Assembly (NCBI GenBank): GCA_009692585.1
Contig: SHYX01000072.1
Coordinates: 1-16,418 of the forward strand
Length of the DNA stretch: 16,418 nt
Source of the DNA: Myxococcales bacterium
GTDB taxonomy: Bacteria; Myxococcota; UBA796; SXON01
Direction: 5' to 3'
Within the stretch, counting starts at the first letter, position 1. Each line of letters opens with the position of its first letter. A model generated the notes under the pieces. That model searched no databases. It had not been told where the DNA came from and saw only the letters and a program-made list of their open reading frames with translations. Below are positions 1 to 7,900 of the stretch, one piece after another. Position numbers and translations under genes: made by a program.

Positions 1-236
1 CCGTCGCAGTTGTTGTCCTTGCCGTCGCAGACCTCGGTGCCCAGCGGGTTGATGCCGGCGTCGTTGTCGTCGCAATCGCCGTCCGCAGCGGTGTACCCAT
101 CGCCGTCCTGGTCGATGTTCCCGCTGTCGTCGATGTTGTTCTGCCCGGCGGTGTCGTCGCCCGCCTTGCCCTCGTCCGCCGCGCCGGTGCACGCGACACC
201 GAGGATGAAGGACAGGCCGAGCGCGCTGCGGTTCAT
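1..236 (-). CDS. MopE-type metal-binding-motif lipoprotein, N-terminal part only
   Basis: The frame opens with ATG at 236 on the minus strand and is still open at the left edge, so about 78 N-terminal codons are present and the C-terminus is missing. The start reads MNRSALGLSFILGVAC, a short hydrophobic signal ending in a lipobox (LGVAC) with Cys16 as the predicted lipidated residue, so a membrane-anchored lipoprotein is expected. An acidic linker follows, then the calcium-loop-like pattern DQDGDGY, the DGDCDDND motif and VCDGKDNNCDG. This is the standard unit of proteins annotated as 'putative metal-binding motif-containing' (MopE-like). It uses the classic CDGxDNDC form, unlike the WYDGVDxDC form of the large protein at 4944-8309. 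I see no clear Shine-Dalgarno sequence upstream. The gene diverges from the oxygenase gene at 299. Ligand and function are not known from sequence. Confidence 0.85.
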   Translation of the reverse strand, partial: MNRSALGLSFILGVACTGAADEGKAGDDTAGQNNIDDSGNIDQDGDGYTAADGDCDDNDAGINPLGTEVCDGKDNNCD

Positions 237-261
237 GGGTACTGCCGGGAGACGGGGGCCG

Positions 262-274
262 ATCGTAGCACGAT
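262..274. promoter_or_regulatory. Small inverted repeat between divergent genes, possible operator
   Basis: ATCGT-AGC-ACGAT is a perfect 5-bp dyad with a 3-bp centre. It sits in the 62-bp gap between the minus-strand lipoprotein start (236) and the plus-strand oxygenase start (299). The position suits a shared operator or a hairpin in the oxygenase leader, but a dyad this short can occur by chance. I see no convincing -35/-10 pair for either gene. Confidence 0.2.
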
Positions 275-298
275 TACCGCGGTCGGCTAAGAGGCAAT

Positions 299-1009
299 GT
301 GCCTGTCGAGTCTTGGTTTCCGCTCCCGATCTTCTACGAGTCGATCCCCGATCACGAAGCGCTCTGCGCCGAGGTCCTTCCCCACCTGTTTCGCATCAGT
401 CAGGGGCGAAAAAAACACCAACCGCTGGTGACGGGACCGTCGTACAGCGGCAGCAACGCACCCGACCGCGCGCAGTACCTCTTCAAATTCCCGGAGTTGC
501 GACCGCTGTACGAGATGATCAACATCCGGGCCAACGTCTTCGCCCGTGAGCTCGGGATCGACCTGAACCGCGAGCACCTGTACATGGGTCGCAGTTGGGT
601 CAACATCCTGGGCAAGGGCGGCAAGATCGAATCGCACAATCACGTGGCGTCTGCCTTCTCGGGTGTGTTCTATCTGCAGGTTCCCGAGCCCGGCGGCGCG
701 ATCCGGTTCCTCGACCCCAAGCAGCCCCTTCGTCGTGAGCCGCATTGCCAGAGCACCCCCGGCCCCTACAGCGTCGGGAATGTCGACTACCCCGCCAAGG
801 AGGGCCTGCTGCTCCTGTTCCCGGGCTACGCCATGCACGGCATGGTCGAGGACAACCCGAGCGAGATCGCGCGGGTGTCAGTCTCGTTCGACTATTTCAG
901 CATCAGCCTCAACGGGCAATCGCCGCCGCCGCCGCCTCGGGCGTTGGTGGACAAACTCTGGACCGAGATCGAGGCCGACACCGGCGCGCCCAGCGACCCC
1001 GAACGCTGA
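299..1009 (+). CDS. TIGR02466-type putative 2OG-Fe(II) oxygenase
   Basis: This 236-residue protein is predicted to be a cytoplasmic non-haem iron, 2-oxoglutarate-dependent dioxygenase; the substrate is unknown. The GTG at 299 is chosen because AAGAGG lies 4 bases upstream and the first residues (ESWFPLPIFYESIPDHEAL) already match the family's usual opening. The diagnostic part is the double-stranded beta-helix: SWVNILGKGG at 99-108, SHNH at 112-115, SGVFYLQVPEPGG at 121-133, then LLLLFPGYAMHG at 170-181 and ARVSVSFDYF at 191-200. His113 or His115 together with His180 are the likely iron ligands, and Arg192 is placed to bind 2-oxoglutarate. The acidic iron ligand of the classic HxD motif is not evident, which I recall as normal for this family. 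The C-terminus has a run of prolines (209-213) and an acidic tail. It is the first gene of a tight plus-strand run; the next gene begins within about 30 bases. Family assignment is good, substrate unassigned. Confidence 0.88.
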   Translation: MPVESWFPLPIFYESIPDHEALCAEVLPHLFRISQGRKKHQPLVTGPSYSGSNAPDRAQYLFKFPELRPLYEMINIRANVFARELGIDLNREHLYMGRSWVNILGKGGKIESHNHVASAFSGVFYLQVPEPGGAIRFLDPKQPLRREPHCQSTPGPYSVGNVDYPAKEGLLLLFPGYAMHGMVEDNPSEIARVSVSFDYFSISLNGQSPPPPPRALVDKLWTEIEADTGAPSDPER

Positions 1010-1039
1010 TCCCCCCCTCCCCCAGGAACCGTGCCCCCC

Positions 1040-2629
1040 ATGCGCTCTCGCTCCGCTCTGCTGGTCGTTCTCGGCCTTGCCGGCATCCTGGTTCTGACCG
1101 CGACGGCTGGGCCCAGTCGCGCCGGCACGCCAGCGAATCCGTTCGTGGTGATCGGCGTCGATGGCATGGACTGGTCGGTCGTCGACGAGTTGCAGGCCAA
1201 GGGCCAGCTCCCCAACTTCAAGGCCCTCCGCGAGCGCGGGGCCAGCGCCAAGCTCGCCACCGCCTATGGCGCCAACTCGCCCATCGTCTGGACGACGGTG
1301 GCAACCGGTCGCGACAAGGAGGATCACGGGATCGTCAACTTCGATGTCGCGACGGACTCGGGCAGCGCACCGGTGTCGTCGACGATGCGGAAGGTGCCGG
1401 CGATCTGGAACATGGTGTCGCGACCAGAGTTTGCTCGCAAGGTGATGATGTTGGGCTGGTGGGGCTCGTGGCCGGCCGAGGCGGTCAACGGCATCGTCGT
1501 CTCGGACCGGGCCAATCGCCCCGTCGAGCGTCGGACCTCGCCGGCTTCGTTCGAAGCGAACTTCTCGACCGAGCTCAAGACCATCCGCGCCGACCGCGGC
1601 ATCTATCCTCGCGACGACGACTCCGGTTCTGAGGACCGGATCATGGCGTGGTACCTGGAAAAGAACGCAAATGCCGGGTACGCGCTGACCTGGGCCTACC
1701 TCCACGGAACCGACCTTGTCAGCCATAAATACTGGAAATACTACCGCCCGGACGGCTTTGCGAAGGTGGACCCGAAGAAGAAGTCTTTGTACGAAGACAA
1801 AATCCCCGAGAAGTACCGGGCGGTCGACGCGGTGCTCGGCAAGGTGGTGGCGGCGGCGCCCAAGAACACCAACTTCATCGTCATCTCCGACCACGGCTTC
1901 GGTAAATTGCCCGAAGAGTTTGTGAAGGTCTCGGTCGACCTGGACGTGGCGTTGGCGCACGCGGGGCTGCTCACCGGCAACGGACGCACCGTGAACATGG
2001 GTTCGTCCAAGGTCTTCAACTACCAGACCGCCGACTTCCAGATGGCGAAGATGGTCCGGTTTGCGCGTGCGGGGCGCGAGAAGGGGGGGACGGTTGCTGC
2101 GGCCGACGAGCCGGCGGTTCGCGCAGAGTTGACGGCGAAGCTGGCGAAGTTCAGGTACGAAGGCGGCGGCGCCGTCTTCGCCGTCCGCGACGCCAAGCCG
2201 TACGAGCTGAAGAAGGGCGCCGACTTCATGGTCGATATCCTCAGCGCCGGCGTCAGCGAGGCCGTCACCTACGAGGGCAAGAGCTATGGCGACGTCGTTG
2301 GGCAGGTCGTCGAGCACTCCGGTGGGCACGGGTGGGAGCCGCCGGGTGTCTTTTGCGCCGCCGGACCCGACATCGATCCCAGGGCGAAGCTGGACGGCAT
2401 CCGCATCCACGACATCACGCCGACGGTGCTGTACGGCATGGGGCTCCCCACCGCCGAGGACTTCGACGGGAAGGCGATTGAGGTGCTTTACACACAGAGT
2501 TTCCGTGCCGCCCACCCGCTCAGGAAGATCACCAGCTACGGCGCCATGACCGAAGCCAAGCCGACCGAGGACAAGTCCTCGGACGAAGCGATGTTGGAGC
2601 AGCTCCGCCAGCTTGGATACATCGAGTAG
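1040..2629 (+). CDS. Secreted alkaline-phosphatase-superfamily phosphodiesterase/nucleotide pyrophosphatase
   Basis: This 529-residue protein is a predicted two-metal hydrolase of the type I phosphodiesterase/NPP group. I start at ATG 1040: AGGA ends 12 bases upstream and the N-terminus becomes a good signal peptide (MRSRSALLVVLGLAG..., likely cleaved near PSRAG). A GTG at 1031 would add three residues but lies only 3 bases after AGGA. Core motifs in this numbering are VIGVDGMDW with metal ligand Asp41, NSPIVWTTVATG with probable nucleophile Ser80, HGTDLVSHKYW with Asp225 and His229, ISDHGFG with Asp284 and His285, and SGGHGW with His430. All expected metal ligands are therefore present. The C-terminus ends EQLRQLGYIE, a common ending in this group. 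The export signal implies action on a periplasmic or extracellular phosphodiester or phospho-ester. The gene lies 30 bases after the oxygenase and 9 bases before a membrane-protein gene, which suggests co-transcription. The specific substrate cannot be read from sequence. Confidence 0.92.
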   Translation: MRSRSALLVVLGLAGILVLTATAGPSRAGTPANPFVVIGVDGMDWSVVDELQAKGQLPNFKALRERGASAKLATAYGANSPIVWTTVATGRDKEDHGIVNFDVATDSGSAPVSSTMRKVPAIWNMVSRPEFARKVMMLGWWGSWPAEAVNGIVVSDRANRPVERRTSPASFEANFSTELKTIRADRGIYPRDDDSGSEDRIMAWYLEKNANAGYALTWAYLHGTDLVSHKYWKYYRPDGFAKVDPKKKSLYEDKIPEKYRAVDAVLGKVVAAAPKNTNFIVISDHGFGKLPEEFVKVSVDLDVALAHAGLLTGNGRTVNMGSSKVFNYQTADFQMAKMVRFARAGREKGGTVAAADEPAVRAELTAKLAKFRYEGGGAVFAVRDAKPYELKKGADFMVDILSAGVSEAVTYEGKSYGDVVGQVVEHSGGHGWEPPGVFCAAGPDIDPRAKLDGIRIHDITPTVLYGMGLPTAEDFDGKAIEVLYTQSFRAAHPLRKITSYGAMTEAKPTEDKSSDEAMLEQLRQLGYIE

Positions 2630-2638
2630 AGTGTTCCG

Positions 2639-3655
2639 ATGAGGACAGCGTGGCTCCGAGGCGAAGACGGCAGCACCGGGCGGCTGCTGCAGCTCTGCGC
2701 GGCCTACTTCCTCTGCTACGTCGTGACCGGGGTGTCGCTGAAGTACTTCCAGGGTCCCGTCGCGCTGGGCTTTCCCGGTATTTCCGAGACCGCGTTTCTT
2801 GTGTACAGCACCGGGGGCGGGTGCCTGCTCTGCCTCGTCGTCGTGTTTGCGCGTGGTTGGCATCGCTTCGAGGGCAGCTGGCGCCTGGCCCTGCCCATCG
2901 TCCCGTCGGGAATCTGCACGGCGATCGTCATCCCGACCACGACGGTGATCTACTCGTTGCCGATCTCGGTCATGGTCGCGATGGTCATCATGCGCGGCAG
3001 CATCATCGTCGTGAGCCGCCTCGTGGACGAGGTCCAGATCCGCCAGGGCCTGTTGACGAAGACGGTGGTGTGGGAGGAGAACGTTGCCGTCGGCTTTTCA
3101 TTGGGCGCCGTCGCGGTGCATCTGTGGTGGGAGCCGAGCCCAGGACTGTCGCCCACGGCGCTCTGGGTTCTCGGCTTCTACGTCGGTGCCTACGCCGTCC
3201 GCATCTATCTGATGAACTGGTTCAAGAACCGGGGCCTCGTCGGGCTCGACAATCGCACCTGGTTCGGGATCGAGCAGCTGGTCGCCACCTGCGTCCTGGC
3301 CTTGGCGCTGGCCGCCGCGATGACCTCGGGCTCGGTCGAGCCGTTCGCCGTGGCCGTCCGAGAGGCCGTGGTCGCTCCGCACGCGGCGTGGCGCCCCGCC
3401 ACGCTGGCCGGAACTGTCTACGGCCTGGTCGCGTTCTTTTCGGTGTTCATCTTCATGTACAAGGGGCGCACCGCGACCTTCGCTGGCCTGGTGAACCGCC
3501 TGACGTCGCTCGTGGCCGGCACTGTCGCTACCCTGATCTTCGCCTTGGTCTTCGGCGGCAAGTACCCGAAATCGGCGGACTGGTTGTCGCTCGGCTTCAT
3601 CCTGGTGGCGGTGGCGTTTTTGACACGGGCTGAGCGGCGGCGGGTCACGGGGTAG
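2639..3655 (+). CDS. Ten-helix membrane protein, possibly DMT/EamA-like transporter
   Basis: The 338-residue product has about ten hydrophobic segments, roughly at residues 17-37, 50-72, 82-103, 105-125, 147-165, 171-193, 206-228, 251-274, 278-304 and 310-330. They split into two sets of five around a polar stretch near 126-146 (DEVQIRQGLLTK). This 5+5 layout, and a last pair resembling the closing helices of EamA domains, suggest a drug/metabolite-transporter-like fold, but I see no motif that proves it. The ATG at 2639 is 9 bases after the phosphodiesterase stop, with purine-rich GAGTAGAG upstream, so translation is probably coupled to that gene. The protein may export or import a substrate or product of the neighbouring oxygenase and phosphodiesterase; that is inference from context only. 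Residues 241-261, a loop running into helix 8, are echoed in a diverged fragment at 3702-3764. Confidence 0.85.
   Translation: MRTAWLRGEDGSTGRLLQLCAAYFLCYVVTGVSLKYFQGPVALGFPGISETAFLVYSTGGGCLLCLVVVFARGWHRFEGSWRLALPIVPSGICTAIVIPTTTVIYSLPISVMVAMVIMRGSIIVVSRLVDEVQIRQGLLTKTVVWEENVAVGFSLGAVAVHLWWEPSPGLSPTALWVLGFYVGAYAVRIYLMNWFKNRGLVGLDNRTWFGIEQLVATCVLALALAAAMTSGSVEPFAVAVREAVVAPHAAWRPATLAGTVYGLVAFFSVFIFMYKGRTATFAGLVNRLTSLVAGTVATLIFALVFGGKYPKSADWLSLGFILVAVAFLTRAERRRVTG
3359..3421 (+). repeat. Donor-like copy of a 63-bp duplicated coding segment (within the membrane-protein gene)
   Basis: Encodes REAVVAPHAAWRPATLAGTVY, residues 241-261 of the membrane protein. A diverged gap-free partner at 3702-3764 lies in the same direction and can be read in a matching frame. 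By hand, 45 of 63 bases and 14 of 21 residues agree. Confidence 0.5.
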
Positions 3656-3679
3656 GCACCACTCGCGTTGCGCGGTGCC
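3655..3679 (+). terminator. Possible hairpin terminator after the membrane-protein gene
   Basis: GGCACC at 3655-3660 pairs with GGTGCC at 3674-3679, and a short inner CGC/GCG can also pair. The hairpin begins at the last base of the stop codon at 3653-3655, so it is well placed to end the three-gene run. There is no T-tract after it, so strength is uncertain. Confidence 0.3.
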
Positions 3680-3701
3680 GGGCGGCGGATTTGCGGATCG
3701 A

Positions 3702-3764
3702 CGGGAGGCGCTGCTGGTCCCCCACCCCGCCTGGCGTCCCGCCATGCTGGCTGGAACCGCGTTC
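3702..3764 (+). repeat. Diverged fragment resembling the preceding membrane-protein gene
   Basis: Reads REALLVPHPAWRPAMLAGTAF, against REAVVAPHAAWRPATLAGTVY in the membrane protein. The bases before it (GFADR against FAVAV) may extend the likeness slightly; after it the similarity stops. It looks like the remnant of a second, decayed gene of the same family or of a partial duplication. It lies only about 50 bases after the intact gene's stop and is not part of a recognisable complete protein. Confidence 0.5.
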
Positions 3765-3795
3765 ACGCCCTGGGGTTCACGCCCTGCGGTTCACG
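3761..3795 (+). repeat. Short tandem repeat, 14-bp unit, two and a half copies
   Basis: GTTCACGCCCTGGG at 3761-3774 is followed by GTTCACGCCCTGCG at 3775-3788 and a partial GTTCACG at 3789-3795. It directly follows the membrane-protein-like fragment and marks a rearranged or slipped stretch before the next coding remnant. Confidence 0.7.
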
Positions 3796-3814
3796 ACCCA
3801 TCACAGAGCGTACG

Positions 3815-4163
3815 ATGTCCTGCACTGATTCGAAGACCCTCGGCCCCATTCCCGCTATCGGCGCCACAGCCGTCCACCGGTGTGAACTTCGCAAGGACCA
3901 CGGTCGAGGTCGGCCAGTCCAGCGGCGCGATCAAGGTGCGGCCGGCCGTGCGCTACTCGAACGATCTCCAGGCGTGGGATGCACCTGTCGCGATCGACAC
4001 GCCGAACATGACGCAGACCAACGATGGCGTGAAGTTCGGGACGTTCACCGACATCCAGGGCGGCGCCAAGAACTTCCTCCAGCGGGGGGTCGAGGCCACC
4101 GACAGCTCCGGCACCACGACCGAGCTCGCGATGGTCAGCCTTCGCGTCGACACCAAGGCCTGA
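3815..4163 (+). pseudogene. Short hypothetical protein, apparently frameshifted by one inserted base
   Basis: From 3882 to 4163 one frame has clear G/C third-position bias and a protein-like sequence beginning VNFARTTVEVGQSSGAIKV and later KNFLQRGVEATDSSGTTTEL, ending SLRVDTKA. It has no good start of its own: GTG at 3882 gives 94 residues, and GTG at 3675 drags in unrelated sequence. In the neighbouring frame ATG 3815 gives MSCTDSKTLGPIPAIGATAV, also with coding-like third positions. Removing one C from GTCCACC near 3874-3878 joins the frames as ...GATAV-TGVNFARTT..., about 116 residues. I therefore read this as one small gene broken by a single-base insertion, or a sequencing error. The protein looks beta-rich, with no signal peptide or membrane segment. 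I do not recognise the family. An automatic caller would probably report 3675-4163 or 3882-4163 instead. Confidence 0.55.
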
Positions 4164-4880
4164 GCGGTGTTCGCCTCCAACCCCGTGTACGGCGGAACGG
4201 TGAGCGTCGGTTCGACGACTCTTCACAGGCATTCATTGGGCCCTACTCTGGGTCACCTTGAGGATACGTGCGATGGGATAACGGTACGCAGGTCAACTGC
4301 GAAGAGTTGGCGAAAAAGGGACGACGGATTATTGCAGGGACCAGGCATCGAACTCTTCCCGCGGTGGCTGGTTCATCGCATTTTGGATTATAAGCTAGCT
4401 TAACTCCAAGAGCTACTGTGAACTGGCGGCGGTGGACTGCATCACTGACGAAGGGGAAGGGCCCATAGTCAATAGCCTCGGCCGTTACTGAGCGGCGTGG
4501 TAGCGACGAATGGCCAAAGCGGTTCCGGGAATATGGACGCCAGCGATTTTGGTTGACCCATCCGGCGAACCTCACATGGTGGGCGGGAGTGACGGGCCCT
4601 CCACCTCCGTCGAGGGCACGACGCAGGCGTCAGGCGAAGGCTCGGCGGTGCAAGAGCCGAGCGGGCCGCCGCTCCTCGTGGTCTGCGCCAACTTTCAACG
4701 GTTTGCGGTCCGGGAAAGGGCCGCGGAGTCCTACCTTCTTGGCGGCGATATTCCAGATTCCCGCCGGCGGGAGGTCGAGCGAACACGGGCAATGATGAGG
4801 AGCCCTTGGATGCGCGCACAACGCGCACTCTGCGAGGCGACCAGAGACTGGGGCCGGTGACGGGGCTGGCGTGGCCAGTC
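4164..4880. other. Gene-poor stretch with AT-richer patch; no convincing gene
   Basis: About 4240-4530 is visibly richer in A and T than the surrounding genes and has frequent stops. It includes a perfect 12-bp palindrome, TAAGCTAGCTTA, at 4391-4402. Some short runs look protein-like but are broken by stops: around 4270-4390 a plus frame reads WDNGTQVNCEELAKKGRR, and around 4403-4491 another reads NSKSYCELAAVDC. They could be remnants of a Cys-containing protein. From 4510 an open plus frame of 116 codons (MAKAVPGIWTPAILVDPSG...) has no Shine-Dalgarno sequence and no recognisable domain, and overlapping minus frames are equally open, so I do not call it. Dyads TCCCGCCGGCGGGA (4759-4772) and TGCGCG/CGCGCA (4811-4827) are present. 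The stretch is most simply decayed or transferred DNA. Confidence 0.5.
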
Positions 4881-4946
4881 GGTGGTGGGGGATGGACCAC
4901 CACGACCTGGCGGCGCCAGGTGACGCGCCCGGCGCCCGGCGCGTCA
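4881..4946 (-). terminator. Three adjacent hairpins at the 3' end of the large lipoprotein gene
   Basis: Three perfect dyads lie almost edge to edge. TGACGCGCC/GGCGCGTCA (9-bp stem, 8-base loop) spans 4921-4946 and includes the gene's own TGA stop at 4946-4944. CCTGGC/GCCAGG spans 4906-4920, and GGTGGT/ACCACC spans 4881-4901. They suit a terminator or an mRNA 3'-end stabiliser for the minus-strand gene. There is no T-tract on either side, so this is not a textbook intrinsic terminator. Confidence 0.45.
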
Positions 4947-7900
4947 GCAACCGGTGTTGGCCGCTCCCGGCGTGCCGTGGTCGATGCTGTTGTACAGGTC
5001 GACCGAGCGGCACCACGCGCCGACGGCGTCGTTCGCGGTCACCCCGAAGTAGTCGACGTCCAGTTCCATCGAGTAGCCGGCTGAGTACGGGAAGCTCGTG
5101 GTCCAGGTGACCCGATCGATCTCGAGCCCGGTGGAGTCGGTGAGCACGGCACGATCCGAGGTGTTCGACAGCGCCAGGGAGGTGCCGTAGGCGTAGTCGA
5201 CAGTGATGCCGCCGCCCATCACGCTGCTGCTGAGCGAGTAGCCGAAGACGACGTACTCGCCCGCCGGCACCGACACGTCCGCGCTGATGGCGTGGGTGGC
5301 GGCGTTGTCGTCGATGGTCCACCCGCACATGGTGATGTCGACGCTGGTGTTGTTGTAGACCTCGACCCACTCGCCGGCGGGGTCGGTCACCGCGGCGGGG
5401 TTGGGCATCACCTCGGTGACCAGCAGGTCGCCGGCGACGATGAGCCCTTCGTCGCACTCGTCGTCGCAATCGTTGTCCTGGCCGTCGCGCGTTTCGGTGG
5501 CGATGCCCGACTTCGTGTCGTCTTCGTCGTCGCAGTCGGTGCCCGACCACGCATCGGCGTCGTCCCCGTCCTCGTCCTGGTCGTAGTCGCTGCCGCCCGA
5601 GCAGTCCTGGTCGACCCCGTCGTACCAGACCTCGGTGGCGCTCGGCGAGATGCTGTCGTCGGTGTCGACACAGTCGTCGCCGCCCGCGAACAGGGAGTAT
5701 GCGTGGCCGTCTCCGTCGCGATCGAAGTCGTCGGCGCCGTCGCAGTCGCTGTCGGTGCCGTCATACCAGATGTCGTACGCGCCGGGGTTGATGGTGCCGG
5801 CGGTGTCGTCGCAGTCGGTGCCGCCGTAGGTGTCGGCGAGGTAACCGTCGCCGTCCTGGTCGTAGTCGCTGCCGCCCGAGCAGTCCCGATCGTCGCCGTC
5901 GTACCACGCCTCGGTGGCGCCGGGGTTGACGGCCGCGTCCTCGTCGGCGCAGTCGTCGGCGCTGCCGGTGGGGGAGCCGATGTCGGTGTAGCCATCGGCG
6001 TCCTGGTCGTAGTCGTCGGCCCCGTCGCAATCCGCGTCGACGCCGTCGTACCAGGCTTCGGCCTCGCCGGGGTTGACGGTGTCGTCGCCATCGTCACAGT
6101 CGTCGGCCGAGCCGCTGGGGGAGCCGGTCGCGGTGTACGCGTCGGCGTCCTGGTCGTAGTCGTCGGCGTCATCGCAGTCCTGGTCGACGCCGTCGTACCA
6201 GACCTCGGTGGCCGCTGGGCTGATGGTCGGGTCGCTGTCGTCGCAATCGGCGCCGCCGCCGCCCTCGCCCACGTAGCCATCGCCGTCCAGATCGAAGTCG
6301 CTGCTCGACGAGCAGTCCTGGTCGATGCCGTCGTAGGGGATGTCGGTCGCGCCGGGGTTTATGGTCGCATCAGTGTCGCGACAGTCATCGCCGCCATAGC
6401 TGCTGGAGAGGTAGCCGTCGGCGTCCTGATCGTAGTCGTCGGCGCCGTCGCAGTCGGAGTCGATGCCGTCGTACCAGCGGTCGATTGCGCCAGAGTAGAC
6501 GGTGTCGTCGAGGTCGTTGCAGTCGTCGCCGCCGACGCTCCGGTCCTCACCGCCGTCGCCGTCCTGATCGCCGTCGTTGGCGCCGTCGCAATCCTGATCG
6601 ATGCCGTCGTACCAGGTCTCGGTGGCGCCGGGGCTGACGGTCGCGTCGCCGTCGTCACAGTCCGCGCCGCCGACCACCGTGGACTGGTAGCCGTCGCCAT
6701 CGATGTCGTAGTCGCTGGTGTCGGAGCAGTCGCTGTCGACCCCATCGTAGGGGGTGTCGGTGGCGCCGGGGCTGACCGCCGGATCGCTGTCGTCGCAGTC
6801 GCCGCCGCCCCAGGCCAGGGCGTCGTAGCCGTCGGCGTCCCGGTCGTAGTCGTTGCCGCCGTCGCACGCGCCGTCGACGCCGTCGTACCAGGCCTCGGTG
6901 GCGCCGAAGTAGGTGGTGGTCACCGTGTCGTCGCAGTCCAGGCCCCCGTAGAGGTCGCTGTCCTGGCCATCGCCGTCCTGGTCGTAGTCGCTGCCGCCCG
7001 AGCAGTCCTGGTCGGTGCCGTCGTACCAGAGCTCGGGTACGCCTGGAAGCGAGCTGGCATCGGTGTCGTCGCAGTCGGAGCCCCCGCCTGAGGGGTCGCG
7101 CGCGCCGTCGCCGTCCTGGTCGTAGTCGTCGTTGCCGGCGCAGTCGCTGTCCGCGCCGTCGTACCAGGCGTCAGCGGCCCCGGGGTACATCGTGGCGTCG
7201 GTGTCGAGGCAGTCATCCCCGCCGCCGACCTCGGCGAGGGCGCCGTCGCCGTCCTGGTCGTAGTCGTTCTCCCCGCCGCAGTCGCTGTCGACGCCGTCGT
7301 ACCAGGGGTCGCGCGCGCCGGGGAGGATGCTGGCGTCGAGGTCATCGCAGTCGTCGCCGACGCCGAGCACCTGCGACCCGTCGCCGTCCTGGTCGTAGTC
7401 GTCGTTGCCGCCGCAGTCGCTGTCGACGCCGTCGTACCAGGTGTCGTCCCGTCCCGGGGCGCGCGCCGCGTCGCCGTCGTCACAGTCGCCGTCCACCTCG
7501 GCGTAGCCGTCGCCATCGTCGTCGCGGTAGGCCGTGCCTTCGTCGGCGTCCCCGTCGCAATCGTTGTCCTTGGCGTCGGCGAGCTCCGCCGCATCGGGGT
7601 AGACGGTGGCGTCGAAATCGTCGCAATCGCCATCGCAATCGAGGACGTCGTCGCCATCCTGGTCCAGGCAGGCCTCGACGTAGAGATCGGTGGAACAGGC
7701 ACCGACGAAGCCGACCGGATCGGTGAGCGAGAGCGTCAGGGCGTGGTCTCCCCCCGCCTCCGGTGTCCACGCGAACGAGATCACGCCGCTGCTGGCCGGG
7801 CTGCCCGCCCACAGCTCGCCGTCGAGATCGCTGTCGAGGTGCCCGAGGAGCAGGGCCGGATCGGTGTTGTCGTCGGTCGCACCCACGGTGACGTCGATAC

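Noticed and set aside
878..2863. A 661-codon open frame on the minus strand
   Set aside because: It is antisense to the phosphodiesterase gene and runs across gene borders on both sides. Its Arg/His/Gly/Val-rich composition is typical of a shadow frame in GC-rich DNA.
4510..4860. A 116-codon plus-strand frame starting MAKAVPGIW
   Set aside because: No ribosome site and no domain, and the opposite strand is equally open. Coding bias is not convincing.
4164..4880. A tRNA or other standard RNA gene in the gene-poor stretch
   Set aside because: I found no cloverleaf arms or TTCGA-type T-loop with matching stems on either strand by eye.
5292..7091. A 599-codon open frame on the plus strand through the repeat array
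   Set aside because: It is the exact antisense of the Asp-rich repeats. Its Val/Ala-rich product follows from the complementary GTCGTC pattern, and it has no start signal or recognisable domain.
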